The notes under the pieces: model-generated
Database searches by the model: none
What the model was told of the DNA's origin: nothing
The model's input: the letters and a program-made list of their open reading frames with translations, nothing else
In this document: positions 42,748 to 50,026 of the stretch, piece after piece
How positions within the stretch are numbered: position 1 is the first letter of the stretch
Layout of the letters: each line of letters opens with the position of its first letter
Assembly: GCF_000367365.1 (NCBI RefSeq)
Contig: NZ_BARF01000011.1
Span: 1-64,000, forward strand
DNA length: 64,000 bases
Reading direction: 5' to 3'
From: Streptomyces prunicolor NBRC 13075
Lineage (GTDB): Bacteria > Actinomycetota > Actinomycetes > Streptomycetales > Streptomycetaceae
Program-made: the position numbers and the translations under genes

Positions 42748-43662
42748 TCACCCCCTTCCGGCCCCGCCCCGCAGTCGTACGGCGTCCTGCCCCGGTGGGC
42801 TGCCGAACGCGCGGCGGTATTCGCGGCTGAACTGGGACGCGCTGTCGTAACCGACCGCGAAGCCCACCTCGGCGACGTCCGCCGCGCTGCTCAACAGCAG
42901 CAACCGGGCCTCCTGCAAGCGGATCCGCTTCTGGAACTGGATCGGGGTCAGTGCCGTCACCGCGCGGAAGTGCCGGTGGAAGGGGGAGGCGCTCATCCCG
43001 GCCAGCCGGGCCAGGTCCTCGATGCGCAGGGTCTCCGTGTGGTGGTCGCGGATCCAGCGAATGGCCCTGCTGATATGGGTGAGTTGACTGTCGGCCAGCC
43101 CGATCTGCCGTACGAGCGCGCCTTGTTCACCGGTGATCAGCCGCCACAGGATCTCCTTCTCGATGAGCGGCGCGAGCACCGGTGCGTCGCCGGGACGGTC
43201 GAGCAGTCGTAGCAAACGCACTGTCGCGTCGAGGAGTTCGAAGGGCGCGTCGCATACGGCGAGACCGTGCGGGGTGGTCCGGCGGGGGAGCGGGTCGGCC
43301 CCGGCGTCCAGGAGCAGCGAGGCGATCTTCGCGGGTTCGAGGGCGAATCCGCAGGCGAGGAACGGCTCCTCGGGACTGGCCCGTGTGTAGTGGCCGGCGA
43401 CCGGCAGGTCGACCGAGACGACGAGGTACTGGCCGGCGCCGTAGTCGTGGACACGGTCGCCCAGCGTCAGGCGCTTCGAGCCCTGCGCGACGACGGCCAG
43501 CACGGGACGGGCGACCCCGGAGTTCGGATCCTCGGGCCGGTCCGCCTTGGCCACCTTCAGGCCGTCGATGGTCATGGGACGGCCCGCGTGCCGGTCGATC
43601 AGGGCACGCAGTTCGTCCAGGAGAATCTCCGGATCATTCAGGTACACGCTCGATCCAAGCAC
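42748..43662 (-). CDS. AraC-family transcriptional regulator
   Basis: 304 residues. N-terminal cupin-type AraC_N domain (about 20-180), then two helix-turn-helix units (IEDLARLAGMSASPFHRHFRAVT and VAEVGFAVGYDSASQFSREYRRAFG, residues about 210-290). It is divergent from the aldo/keto reductase gene at 43810, the usual arrangement for its target. GTG 43662 is the first plausible start, but the ribosome site is weak. Confidence 0.9.
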   Translation of the reverse strand: MLGSSVYLNDPEILLDELRALIDRHAGRPMTIDGLKVAKADRPEDPNSGVARPVLAVVAQGSKRLTLGDRVHDYGAGQYLVVSVDLPVAGHYTRASPEEPFLACGFALEPAKIASLLLDAGADPLPRRTTPHGLAVCDAPFELLDATVRLLRLLDRPGDAPVLAPLIEKEILWRLITGEQGALVRQIGLADSQLTHISRAIRWIRDHHTETLRIEDLARLAGMSASPFHRHFRAVTALTPIQFQKRIRLQEARLLLLSSAADVAEVGFAVGYDSASQFSREYRRAFGSPPGQDAVRLRGGAGRG

Positions 43663-43809
43663 CCGGAATGACGGGTGACAACCGCCCGCCGGACAGCCAA
43701 TCAGGCAGGATCGTGCAAGAGCCGGGTGGGATCGCCCTAACGATCCCCCTGCTCACAGTGGTCTGCTCGAAGAGTCGGCTTCCCACCCACTCTCCACGGG
43801 AGCATTTCC

Positions 43810-44901
43810 ATGGCATCGAACGCACTCGACTCGTACGTCGGCCTCGGCCGCAGTGGTCTCAAGGTGAGCCCCTTCTGCCTCGGGGCGATGAACTTCGGCG
43901 AGGACGGCGGCTTCGGCACCGGTGTCGAGGAGTCGGAGAAGATCCTCCAGACCTACCTCGACCGCGGCGGCAACTTCATCGACACCGCGAACTTCTACAC
44001 GAACGGCCACTCGGAGGCCATCCTCGGCGACTTCCTCACCGCCCACCCCGGCCTGCGCGACCGTCTGGTCCTGGCCACCAAGTTCTACGGCAACCTCTAC
44101 CTCGGCGACCCCAACGGCGGCGGCGCGAGCCGCAAGGCGATCATCGGCCAGCTGGAGGACTCGCTGCGCCGCCTCCGTACCGACTACATCGACCTGTACT
44201 GGCTGCACAGCCACGACCGTTCCACGCCGGTCGAGGAGACCCTGCGCACGCTGGACGACCTGGTGACGGCGGGCAAGATCCGTTACGTCGGTTTCTCGGA
44301 CACTCCGGCCTGGTTCACCGCGAAGGCTCACACCATGGCGCTGCTGCGCGGCTGGACGCCCGTCACCGCACTCCAGATGGAGTACTCGCTCCTGGAACGC
44401 ACCATCGAGGGCGAGTTGATCCCGCTGGCCCAGGACGCCGGGATGGCCGTACTGCCGTGGGGCCCGCTCAAGAGCGGTTACCTGTCCGGGAAGTACACCC
44501 GAGACCAGTCAACTCCCGTCGACACCAAGCGCGCAGCCCTTCTCGGTGCCCCAACTCCCGCCCAGTTCAAGGTGATCGACGCCCTCGCCGAGGTGGCCGA
44601 GGAGGTGGGCGCGACCTCCGCCGCCGTAGCCCTGTCCTGGGTGCAGTCCCGCCCCGGGATCACCTCCACCCTCATCGGCCCCCGCACCCTGGCCCACCTC
44701 GAAGCCAACCTCACCGCCCTGGACGTCGACCTCACCCCGGCCCAGACCGCGACCCTCGACGAGGTGTCCACGCCGACCCTCAACTTCCCCCACGACCTCA
44801 ACCATCAGGTCGGCGACATGCTCAAGTACGCGGGGGCGACGGTGGACGGGGTGCCGAGCGCGGTGTATCCGCCGTTGGCGCAGAGCGCTGTGCGGTACTG
44901 A
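43810..44901 (+). CDS. Aldo/keto reductase
   Basis: 363 residues, (beta/alpha)8 barrel. The catalytic tetrad is visible: Asp and Tyr in FIDTANFY, Lys in ATKFYG and His in WLHSHD. SRPGITSTLIGPRTLAHLEANL is the NADPH-binding end. It reduces carbonyls with NADPH; the substrate is unknown. GGGAG lies 8 nt before ATG 43810. Its stop codon is the first of a short tandem repeat (44885-44957). It is probably under the divergent AraC regulator. Confidence 0.93.
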   Translation: MASNALDSYVGLGRSGLKVSPFCLGAMNFGEDGGFGTGVEESEKILQTYLDRGGNFIDTANFYTNGHSEAILGDFLTAHPGLRDRLVLATKFYGNLYLGDPNGGGASRKAIIGQLEDSLRRLRTDYIDLYWLHSHDRSTPVEETLRTLDDLVTAGKIRYVGFSDTPAWFTAKAHTMALLRGWTPVTALQMEYSLLERTIEGELIPLAQDAGMAVLPWGPLKSGYLSGKYTRDQSTPVDTKRAALLGAPTPAQFKVIDALAEVAEEVGATSAAVALSWVQSRPGITSTLIGPRTLAHLEANLTALDVDLTPAQTATLDEVSTPTLNFPHDLNHQVGDMLKYAGATVDGVPSAVYPPLAQSAVRY

Positions 44902-44957
44902 GCGCTGTGCGGTGCTGAGGTGAGGGCCGTGCGGTACTGAGGGTCGCGCGGTACTGA
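44885..44957. repeat. Tandem repeat including the stop codon of the aldo/keto reductase
   Basis: Four copies of a 17-bp unit, core GTGCGGTACTGA (one copy extended to 22 bp). Each ends in TGA at 44899, 44916, 44938 and 44955. The first TGA is the gene's stop codon. Confidence 0.85.
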
Positions 44958-44967
44958 GCGCGGGGAG

Positions 44968-45705
44968 TCAGGCCTGGGCGGTGGGTCGTACGACGATCTC
45001 GTTCACGTCGACCGCGGCCGGCTGCTCGATCGCGAAGGCGACGGCCCGGGCGATCGCGTCGGGCGGGATCGCCAGCCGGTCCCGCATGTCCGTGATCTGC
45101 TCCCTGACCCGGCTGTTCGTCGAGGCCTCCGCGAAGCCGGTGGCGATCACGCCGGGGGAGACGGTGGTCACCCGCACCGAGTCGCCGGCCTCCTGGCGCA
45201 GCCCCTCGCAGATGGCCCGGACCGCGAACTTGGTGCCGGCGTACACGGCCATGTTCGGCGCGACACGGAGCCCGGCGGTGGACGCGGTGGTGACGAAGTG
45301 GCCGGAGCCCTGCGCGCGGAAGACCGGCAGCGCGGCGGCGATCCCGTGCAGCAGCCCCTTCACGTTGACGTCGACCATCTCGTCCCACTCGTCGACCCGC
45401 AGATCGTCGAGGGGTGAGATCGGGCCGACGCCCGCGTTGCCGAACAGCACGTCGAGCCGCCCGAACCGCTCACGGGCCAGCGCGACCAGGGCGTGCAGAT
45501 CCTCGCGCCGGGTCACGTCGGTGCGGATCGGTACGGCGACACCGCCCGCCTTCTCGATCCGTGCCGCCACCTCCGCCAGCGGCTCCGTCCGGCGCCCGCC
45601 CAGCACCACCCGGGCACCCCGCTCGGCCAGCAGCAGCGCGGTCGCCTCACCGATACCGCTGCCGGCACCGGTGATCGCCACGACCTTGCCGTCGATTCCG
45701 GACAT
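44968..45705 (-). CDS. Short-chain dehydrogenase/reductase
   Basis: 245 residues, classical SDR. TGAGSGIGEA is the cofactor loop, NAGVG the central motif, and Ser in TTASTAG with YAGTK gives the Ser-Tyr-Lys active site. Arg residues after the second strand suggest NADP. AGGAGAAACACC precedes ATG 45705. It is divergent from the XRE regulator at 45830, which probably controls it through the repeats in between. Confidence 0.93.
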   Translation of the reverse strand: MSGIDGKVVAITGAGSGIGEATALLLAERGARVVLGGRRTEPLAEVAARIEKAGGVAVPIRTDVTRREDLHALVALARERFGRLDVLFGNAGVGPISPLDDLRVDEWDEMVDVNVKGLLHGIAAALPVFRAQGSGHFVTTASTAGLRVAPNMAVYAGTKFAVRAICEGLRQEAGDSVRVTTVSPGVIATGFAEASTNSRVREQITDMRDRLAIPPDAIARAVAFAIEQPAAVDVNEIVVRPTAQA

Positions 45706-45726
45706 GGTGTTTCTCCTGTCATCCGT

Positions 45727-45752
45727 ACGTTCACTCGCTACGTTCACTTGCT
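45727..45752. promoter_or_regulatory. 13-bp tandem repeat in SDR/XRE divergent promoter
   Basis: ACGTTCACTCGCT followed directly by ACGTTCACTTGCT, 22 bp upstream of the SDR start. It could be a regulator site or a small duplication. Confidence 0.45.
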
Positions 45753-45788
45753 CGCTCGACTTCAGTGTGGAGCGCGTTTAGCCTGGTA

Positions 45789-45810
45789 TCCAGAAGCTGC
45801 TTATTCTGGA
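45789..45810. promoter_or_regulatory. Palindromic operator in SDR/XRE divergent promoter
   Basis: TCCAGAA-N8-TTCTGGA, a perfect 7-bp inverted repeat, 20 bp before the XRE start. It is the likely binding site of the XRE/MmyB-like protein. Confidence 0.6.
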
Positions 45811-45829
45811 ACCAGGGGTGCCACACGCG

Positions 45830-46633
45830 ATGTCGACCCAGCCGGACCAACGCCAGGACCAACGCCAGGAACTGGCCGCGTTCCTGCGCAGCCGCAGAGC
45901 GCGCGTCACACCGGACGAGGTGGGCCTCCCGCGGACCGGTCGCCGTCGCACACCGGGTCTGCGGCGTGAGGAACTCGCCCTGCTCGCCGGCATCAGCGCG
46001 ACCTGGTACACGTACCTGGAACAGGGCCGGGAGATCCGCGCCTCCGAACAGGTCCTGGAATCCCTCGCCTCGGCCCTCCGGCTGAACCGGCACGAGCGCG
46101 GCCACCTGCTCCGGCTCGCCGGCCACCACGCACCGCCGGAGGACTGTGCGCCCTCCGCACCCCTCACCCCCGAGGTGGCCTCGGTCCCGCTCCTCCTGCA
46201 CCCGCACCCGGCGTACGTCATCGACGGCAACTACGACGTCCTCAGCCACAACCAGCCCGCCGTCGACCTGTTCCCGAACCTCACCGCACCGACGGACCGC
46301 CCGCCGAACTTCCTGCGCTGGGTGTTCCTCGAACCCCTGGCCCGTCACGTCCTGGCCGACTGGGAACCCGAGGCGAGAGGCCTGCTGGCCCGTCTGCGCA
46401 CCCTGTCCGGCCGGCACCCCGCCGACCCGCGCTACACCCGGCTGATCGAGGAACTCCACGAACACAGCGAGGAAGCCCGCACCTGGTGGCCCGACTACGA
46501 GGTGCAGGCCCGCCACAGCGGTCACAAACGCCTGCGCCCACCGGGCCGCACCACCCCGGTCACCTACACCTACACGGCCTTCCACCTGGCCGAGCAGCCG
46601 GAGCAGACGCTGGTGATCTACTTTGAACAGTGA
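45830..46633 (+). CDS. XRE regulator with MmyB-like ligand-binding domain
   Basis: 267 residues. HTH RTPGLRREELALLAGISATWYTYLEQG at about 35-62, then an MmyB-like sensor (YVIDGNYDVLSHNQPAVDLFPNL; LARHVLADWEPEARGLLARLR). It is a paralogue of the regulator at 36602 with the same layout beside an oxidoreductase. ATG 45830 is taken as start; GTG 45818 is possible. A 12-bp direct duplication encodes DQRQDQRQ near the N-terminus. Confidence 0.9.
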   Translation: MSTQPDQRQDQRQELAAFLRSRRARVTPDEVGLPRTGRRRTPGLRREELALLAGISATWYTYLEQGREIRASEQVLESLASALRLNRHERGHLLRLAGHHAPPEDCAPSAPLTPEVASVPLLLHPHPAYVIDGNYDVLSHNQPAVDLFPNLTAPTDRPPNFLRWVFLEPLARHVLADWEPEARGLLARLRTLSGRHPADPRYTRLIEELHEHSEEARTWWPDYEVQARHSGHKRLRPPGRTTPVTYTYTAFHLAEQPEQTLVIYFEQ

Positions 46634-46688
46634 TCGTGGTTGATGGACGCCGGCACCTGAACGGCCGTCGAGGTCGGCCAGGACGCCG

Positions 46689-49685
46689 TCAGGGGATGTC
46701 CCGCAGTTCCTCCTCTATCTGCTCGATGAGGGGATGGTCCGCGGGGTGGATCCGTCCGTAGATCTTGCGTGCCGTCACCAGATCGTCCTGCCAGCGCTGG
46801 GGCAGTCCACCGGATTCCTTGAGGATCAGCGCCCTGCGGTAGCGGGCCTCGGCCACGTAGGGATGCTGGGCCCCGTACTTGCCGGTGTAGATGCCGATCG
46901 CGTTCGTGACCTCCGTCATCGCGGCCTCGCTGTTGCCCAGTTCGTGCAGCAGGTGCGAGTAGCGGACCAGGGCGCAGGCCCGGTCGGGGTGGTCCCGGTC
47001 GCCGTTCATATGCGGTGCGGAGAGCACCTCGTCGAAGATGTGCTTCGCCTCCGCGAGCAGCCGCTCCGCCTCGCGTTCCCCCGGGAACGACCGCTCGCGT
47101 GCGGTGGCGGAGCGCCGGTCGCGGTGGCCCCGGAACCGCGCCGCCTGCTGGCGGAGCGTCTCGCCCAGATGGACGGACGAGGAGAGGACGACCGGGTGTC
47201 CGGCCGCGTACCCGGCGCGTTCCAGGATGTCCAGGGCGGTGCGCAGATGCTGTTCTGCTCCCTCCAGGTCGTGGGAGTCGAGCAGGGCCAGGCCCAGTGA
47301 CTGGTTGACGAACGCCATCGGGTTGCGGCGCGCGGGCTCGCTTCCGCCCGGGGTCCGCTCCAGGAAGTGCAGCGCTTCGCGGTGCAGGCTCACCGATTCG
47401 GTGAGCCGCCCCTGCCGCCAGCGGACCAGACCGAGATCGCACAGGCCGTCGGCCACCTTCACCGGGTTGGGTTCGTGCAGTCTGCGCAGGCGCAGCAGTG
47501 TCTGCTCCGCTGCCTCGGACGCCCCTTCGAAGTCGCCGAGTTCCCGCAGGACGCGCCCGAGCTGCATCCGGCTCTCCAGCGTGCGCGGGTCGCGGTCGCC
47601 GTCGATGCCGGCGCGGATCGCGAGCGCCTCCTCGGCGAATGTGCGGGCTTCGAGCAGTTCGGCGCTCAGCAGCTTGAGTTGGCTGAGCGAGACCAGGGTG
47701 TTGGCGACGAGCGAGTTGCGGCGGCCGCCCAGCCCCTCGCGCTGTGCCAGGGCTTCCGTCAGCAGCCGTTCCGCCTCCGCGCGGTCGCTCTGCACGCGGA
47801 AGTACTCGCCCATGCTCTGCAACAGCGTCGAGGTGTTCTCGTCGACGACACCGAGCTCCCGGCAGTGGTCCAGCACGGCCCGGGCGTGCGGGAGCAGCTC
47901 GACACACTGCGGCCAGGTCCCCTCCCGGTCCGGGTCCTCCGGGAACCAGCCGTTGACCAGGCACACCGCGGCCCGCGCGTGGTCGGTCTGCTCCGCGACG
48001 GACATCTCCTTGCGGATCACCGCCTGCACCTGCGCGTGCATCACGAGCTTCGCCTCGCCGGTCAGCAGCGAGGAGTTCCTGGCGGTCTCCCGGATACGGT
48101 GGCCGCGCGCCGGGTGCGCCACCTCGACGCGCAGCCGCTCCGGCAGCAGATCGGTGCGACCGCCGGCGGCCTCGAAGAAGTAGCCGGGGATGCCCTGCGG
48201 TGCCAGGAAGGCGCACAGCCGTAGCAGGAGGCCCACGACCTCGTCCTTCTCCTCGGCCTGCTTGAAGGAGAGGATCCAGGCGGGGGCGCCGCTGCGGCTC
48301 GCTTCCGGGCGGGTGGACGGAGCCAGCCGCGAGCGGATCTCCAGTGCCCGCAGATACCCCTCGATATCGGGATCGTCACGCAGCGACGCGGCCGCCGACT
48401 CCAGCGCGAGCGGCAGCCGGCCCAACTGGTCGACGATGCGCGCCAGTTCGACCTTGTCGTCGATGCCGCTCGCGTCGCTGAGGAAGGCCACGGCCTCCTC
48501 CGTGGTGAACGCCTCCAGGGCGATGCGGTGGCGCGGTGCGCTCCGCTGCCACACGGGGTTGACCGAGGTGATCAGGATCTGACCGCCGTCCCCGGCGTCC
48601 GGCAGCAGCTGGCGGATGGCGGAGTCGTCCTCGGCCCCGTCGTAGATCAGCAGCGCTCTGGTCCGGGGCAACTCGTGGGACAGCAACTGCTGGAGCGTCT
48701 GCTCGGGGTCACGGTCGTCGCCGTGCGCCGTGCCGCCCGCGGGCTGGTCACGGGCGGTGTGCAGGCGGTGCGCGAGATCGAGGAGGCTCGCGCGGGCGGT
48801 GGGGGCGTGCGCGGCCTCCACCCGCCAGATGACGTCGAAGAGGTCCTCGTACCGGCGGGCGTACTCGAGCGCCAGCCGGGTCTTGCCGATGCCGCTGAGC
48901 CCGTGGATCGCGCACGTCCGTACGTCGCCCGTGACATTGACCGTGCCCAGGACCTCGCGCAGCAGGGCCAGTTCCCTGCGCCGGGCCGTGAAGTGCGAGG
49001 CACCGCGCCGGTCGAAGTTGCTGATCAGCGGGCCCAGCGCCGGATAGCGCGGCTCGACCTCGCCGACGACGTGCGGGGCCGTGTACGTCGGGAGCGGCAC
49101 CGCGCCGGCCTGGTGCAGACGGGCGTCGACGGTGGCGGCCGCGTCGTCGGCGGAGCGCCCGGCCAGCGTCAGCACCTCGCAGCCGGCCCAACGCGTCAAC
49201 GGCGGGTTGTGATGCGCGGTCACCAGAACGAGGGCTGATCGGCTGCGGCTGCGGGCGATGCGACTCAGCCCCGGACCCTGTCCCGGACGGTGATTCATGT
49301 CGTCCAACATCCGGGAAACAATGATCAGTTCATGGTCCGGGGCCACCTCGGGAGGCGGCGGCACCTGGTGCTCCGCGGTCGCCCACGGCCGGGTGGAGGT
49401 CAGATACCCGCTGCGGCGTAACCGCCAGGCCAGCCAGTGCGCCCACGGTTCGTCACCGTGCGGATGACTGATCAGCACCTGCGGCGGGAGCCCCTCGGCC
49501 TGTTTCTGGAAGGCGCGCCCGGAGTAGGCGCTGAGGCCGGTTCCCAGGGTCAGCAGACAGATCACCAGGAACTGCAGCCAGCCGTCGACGAACTTGACCC
49601 CGGCGAGGGCGCCCGCGGCGATCGCCGCGCCCGCGACCGCGAGCACCTGATTCAGACGTCGTGCGCCCCGACTGTTACGGCGCAT
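46689..49685 (-). CDS. Membrane-anchored TIR-like/NB-ARC/TPR STAND protein
   Basis: 998 residues. Two N-terminal transmembrane helices (about 12-31, 36-53). A TIR-like domain (about 68-195, QVLISHPHGDEPWAHWLAWRLRRSGY) lacks an obvious catalytic Glu. The NB-ARC NTPase has Walker A GLSGIGKT at 262-269, Walker B ALLIYDGAEDD at 344-354 and a sensor strand ILITSVN. A winged-helix region and then roughly ten tetratricopeptide-like repeats (about 590-990) follow. STAND proteins of this plan sense a ligand through the repeats and oligomerise; many act in defence or regulation. ATG 49685 has GGGGGGATCCC upstream. It stands alone, and no FxsA-type peptide gene is adjacent. Confidence 0.88.
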   Translation of the reverse strand: MRRNSRGARRLNQVLAVAGAAIAAGALAGVKFVDGWLQFLVICLLTLGTGLSAYSGRAFQKQAEGLPPQVLISHPHGDEPWAHWLAWRLRRSGYLTSTRPWATAEHQVPPPPEVAPDHELIIVSRMLDDMNHRPGQGPGLSRIARSRSRSALVLVTAHHNPPLTRWAGCEVLTLAGRSADDAAATVDARLHQAGAVPLPTYTAPHVVGEVEPRYPALGPLISNFDRRGASHFTARRRELALLREVLGTVNVTGDVRTCAIHGLSGIGKTRLALEYARRYEDLFDVIWRVEAAHAPTARASLLDLAHRLHTARDQPAGGTAHGDDRDPEQTLQQLLSHELPRTRALLIYDGAEDDSAIRQLLPDAGDGGQILITSVNPVWQRSAPRHRIALEAFTTEEAVAFLSDASGIDDKVELARIVDQLGRLPLALESAAASLRDDPDIEGYLRALEIRSRLAPSTRPEASRSGAPAWILSFKQAEEKDEVVGLLLRLCAFLAPQGIPGYFFEAAGGRTDLLPERLRVEVAHPARGHRIRETARNSSLLTGEAKLVMHAQVQAVIRKEMSVAEQTDHARAAVCLVNGWFPEDPDREGTWPQCVELLPHARAVLDHCRELGVVDENTSTLLQSMGEYFRVQSDRAEAERLLTEALAQREGLGGRRNSLVANTLVSLSQLKLLSAELLEARTFAEEALAIRAGIDGDRDPRTLESRMQLGRVLRELGDFEGASEAAEQTLLRLRRLHEPNPVKVADGLCDLGLVRWRQGRLTESVSLHREALHFLERTPGGSEPARRNPMAFVNQSLGLALLDSHDLEGAEQHLRTALDILERAGYAAGHPVVLSSSVHLGETLRQQAARFRGHRDRRSATARERSFPGEREAERLLAEAKHIFDEVLSAPHMNGDRDHPDRACALVRYSHLLHELGNSEAAMTEVTNAIGIYTGKYGAQHPYVAEARYRRALILKESGGLPQRWQDDLVTARKIYGRIHPADHPLIEQIEEELRDIP

Positions 49686-49750
49686 GGGATCCCCCCGCCC
49701 AACACCGTTCCCCGTTTGGAAGAACAAGTATGAGGCGAAAAGCGGCTCTT

Positions 49751-49840
49751 GACGCCGTCGTTGCGCAAACCTCCTGTGAAACGCCGTCGTTGCGTAAACC
49801 TCCCGTGAAAAGCCTCCGTTGCGCAAACCTCCTGCGAACG
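49751..49840. repeat. Triple 29-bp repeat upstream of the STAND gene
   Basis: Three copies with a 29-bp period. Each contains TTGCGCAAAC (49761, 49819) or TTGCGTAAAC (49790), followed by CTCCTGTGAA-like sequence and preceded by CCGTCG. TTGCGCAA is a perfect palindrome. The array lies 66-155 bp upstream of the STAND start and reads as a three-site operator or enhancer. Confidence 0.75.
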
Positions 49841-50026
49841 GCCGACGCCGCGCCGCATGATGGCTGTCGCGTCGGCGAGCCGTTATCGTGACTCACCATC
49901 AAGTGGCTGGTCAGGTGTTTTTCCGGACGAACTCCCCCACCGTTTCGGGAGGGTGCGACGCAAGCTCGACGGGCCGAGCCGGCACCGGCGCAGCCGGCCG
50001 CGCAGCGTTTTGGAAAGGTGCCATCA

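Noticed and set aside
46689..49685. FxsT protein of the FxSxx-COOH peptide system
   Set aside because: Domain order is similar, but no FxsA-type short peptide, radical SAM maturase or other fxs gene is adjacent.
49751..49840. CRISPR-like or attachment-site array
   Set aside because: Units are contiguous with no unique spacers, and no integrase gene is present in the window.
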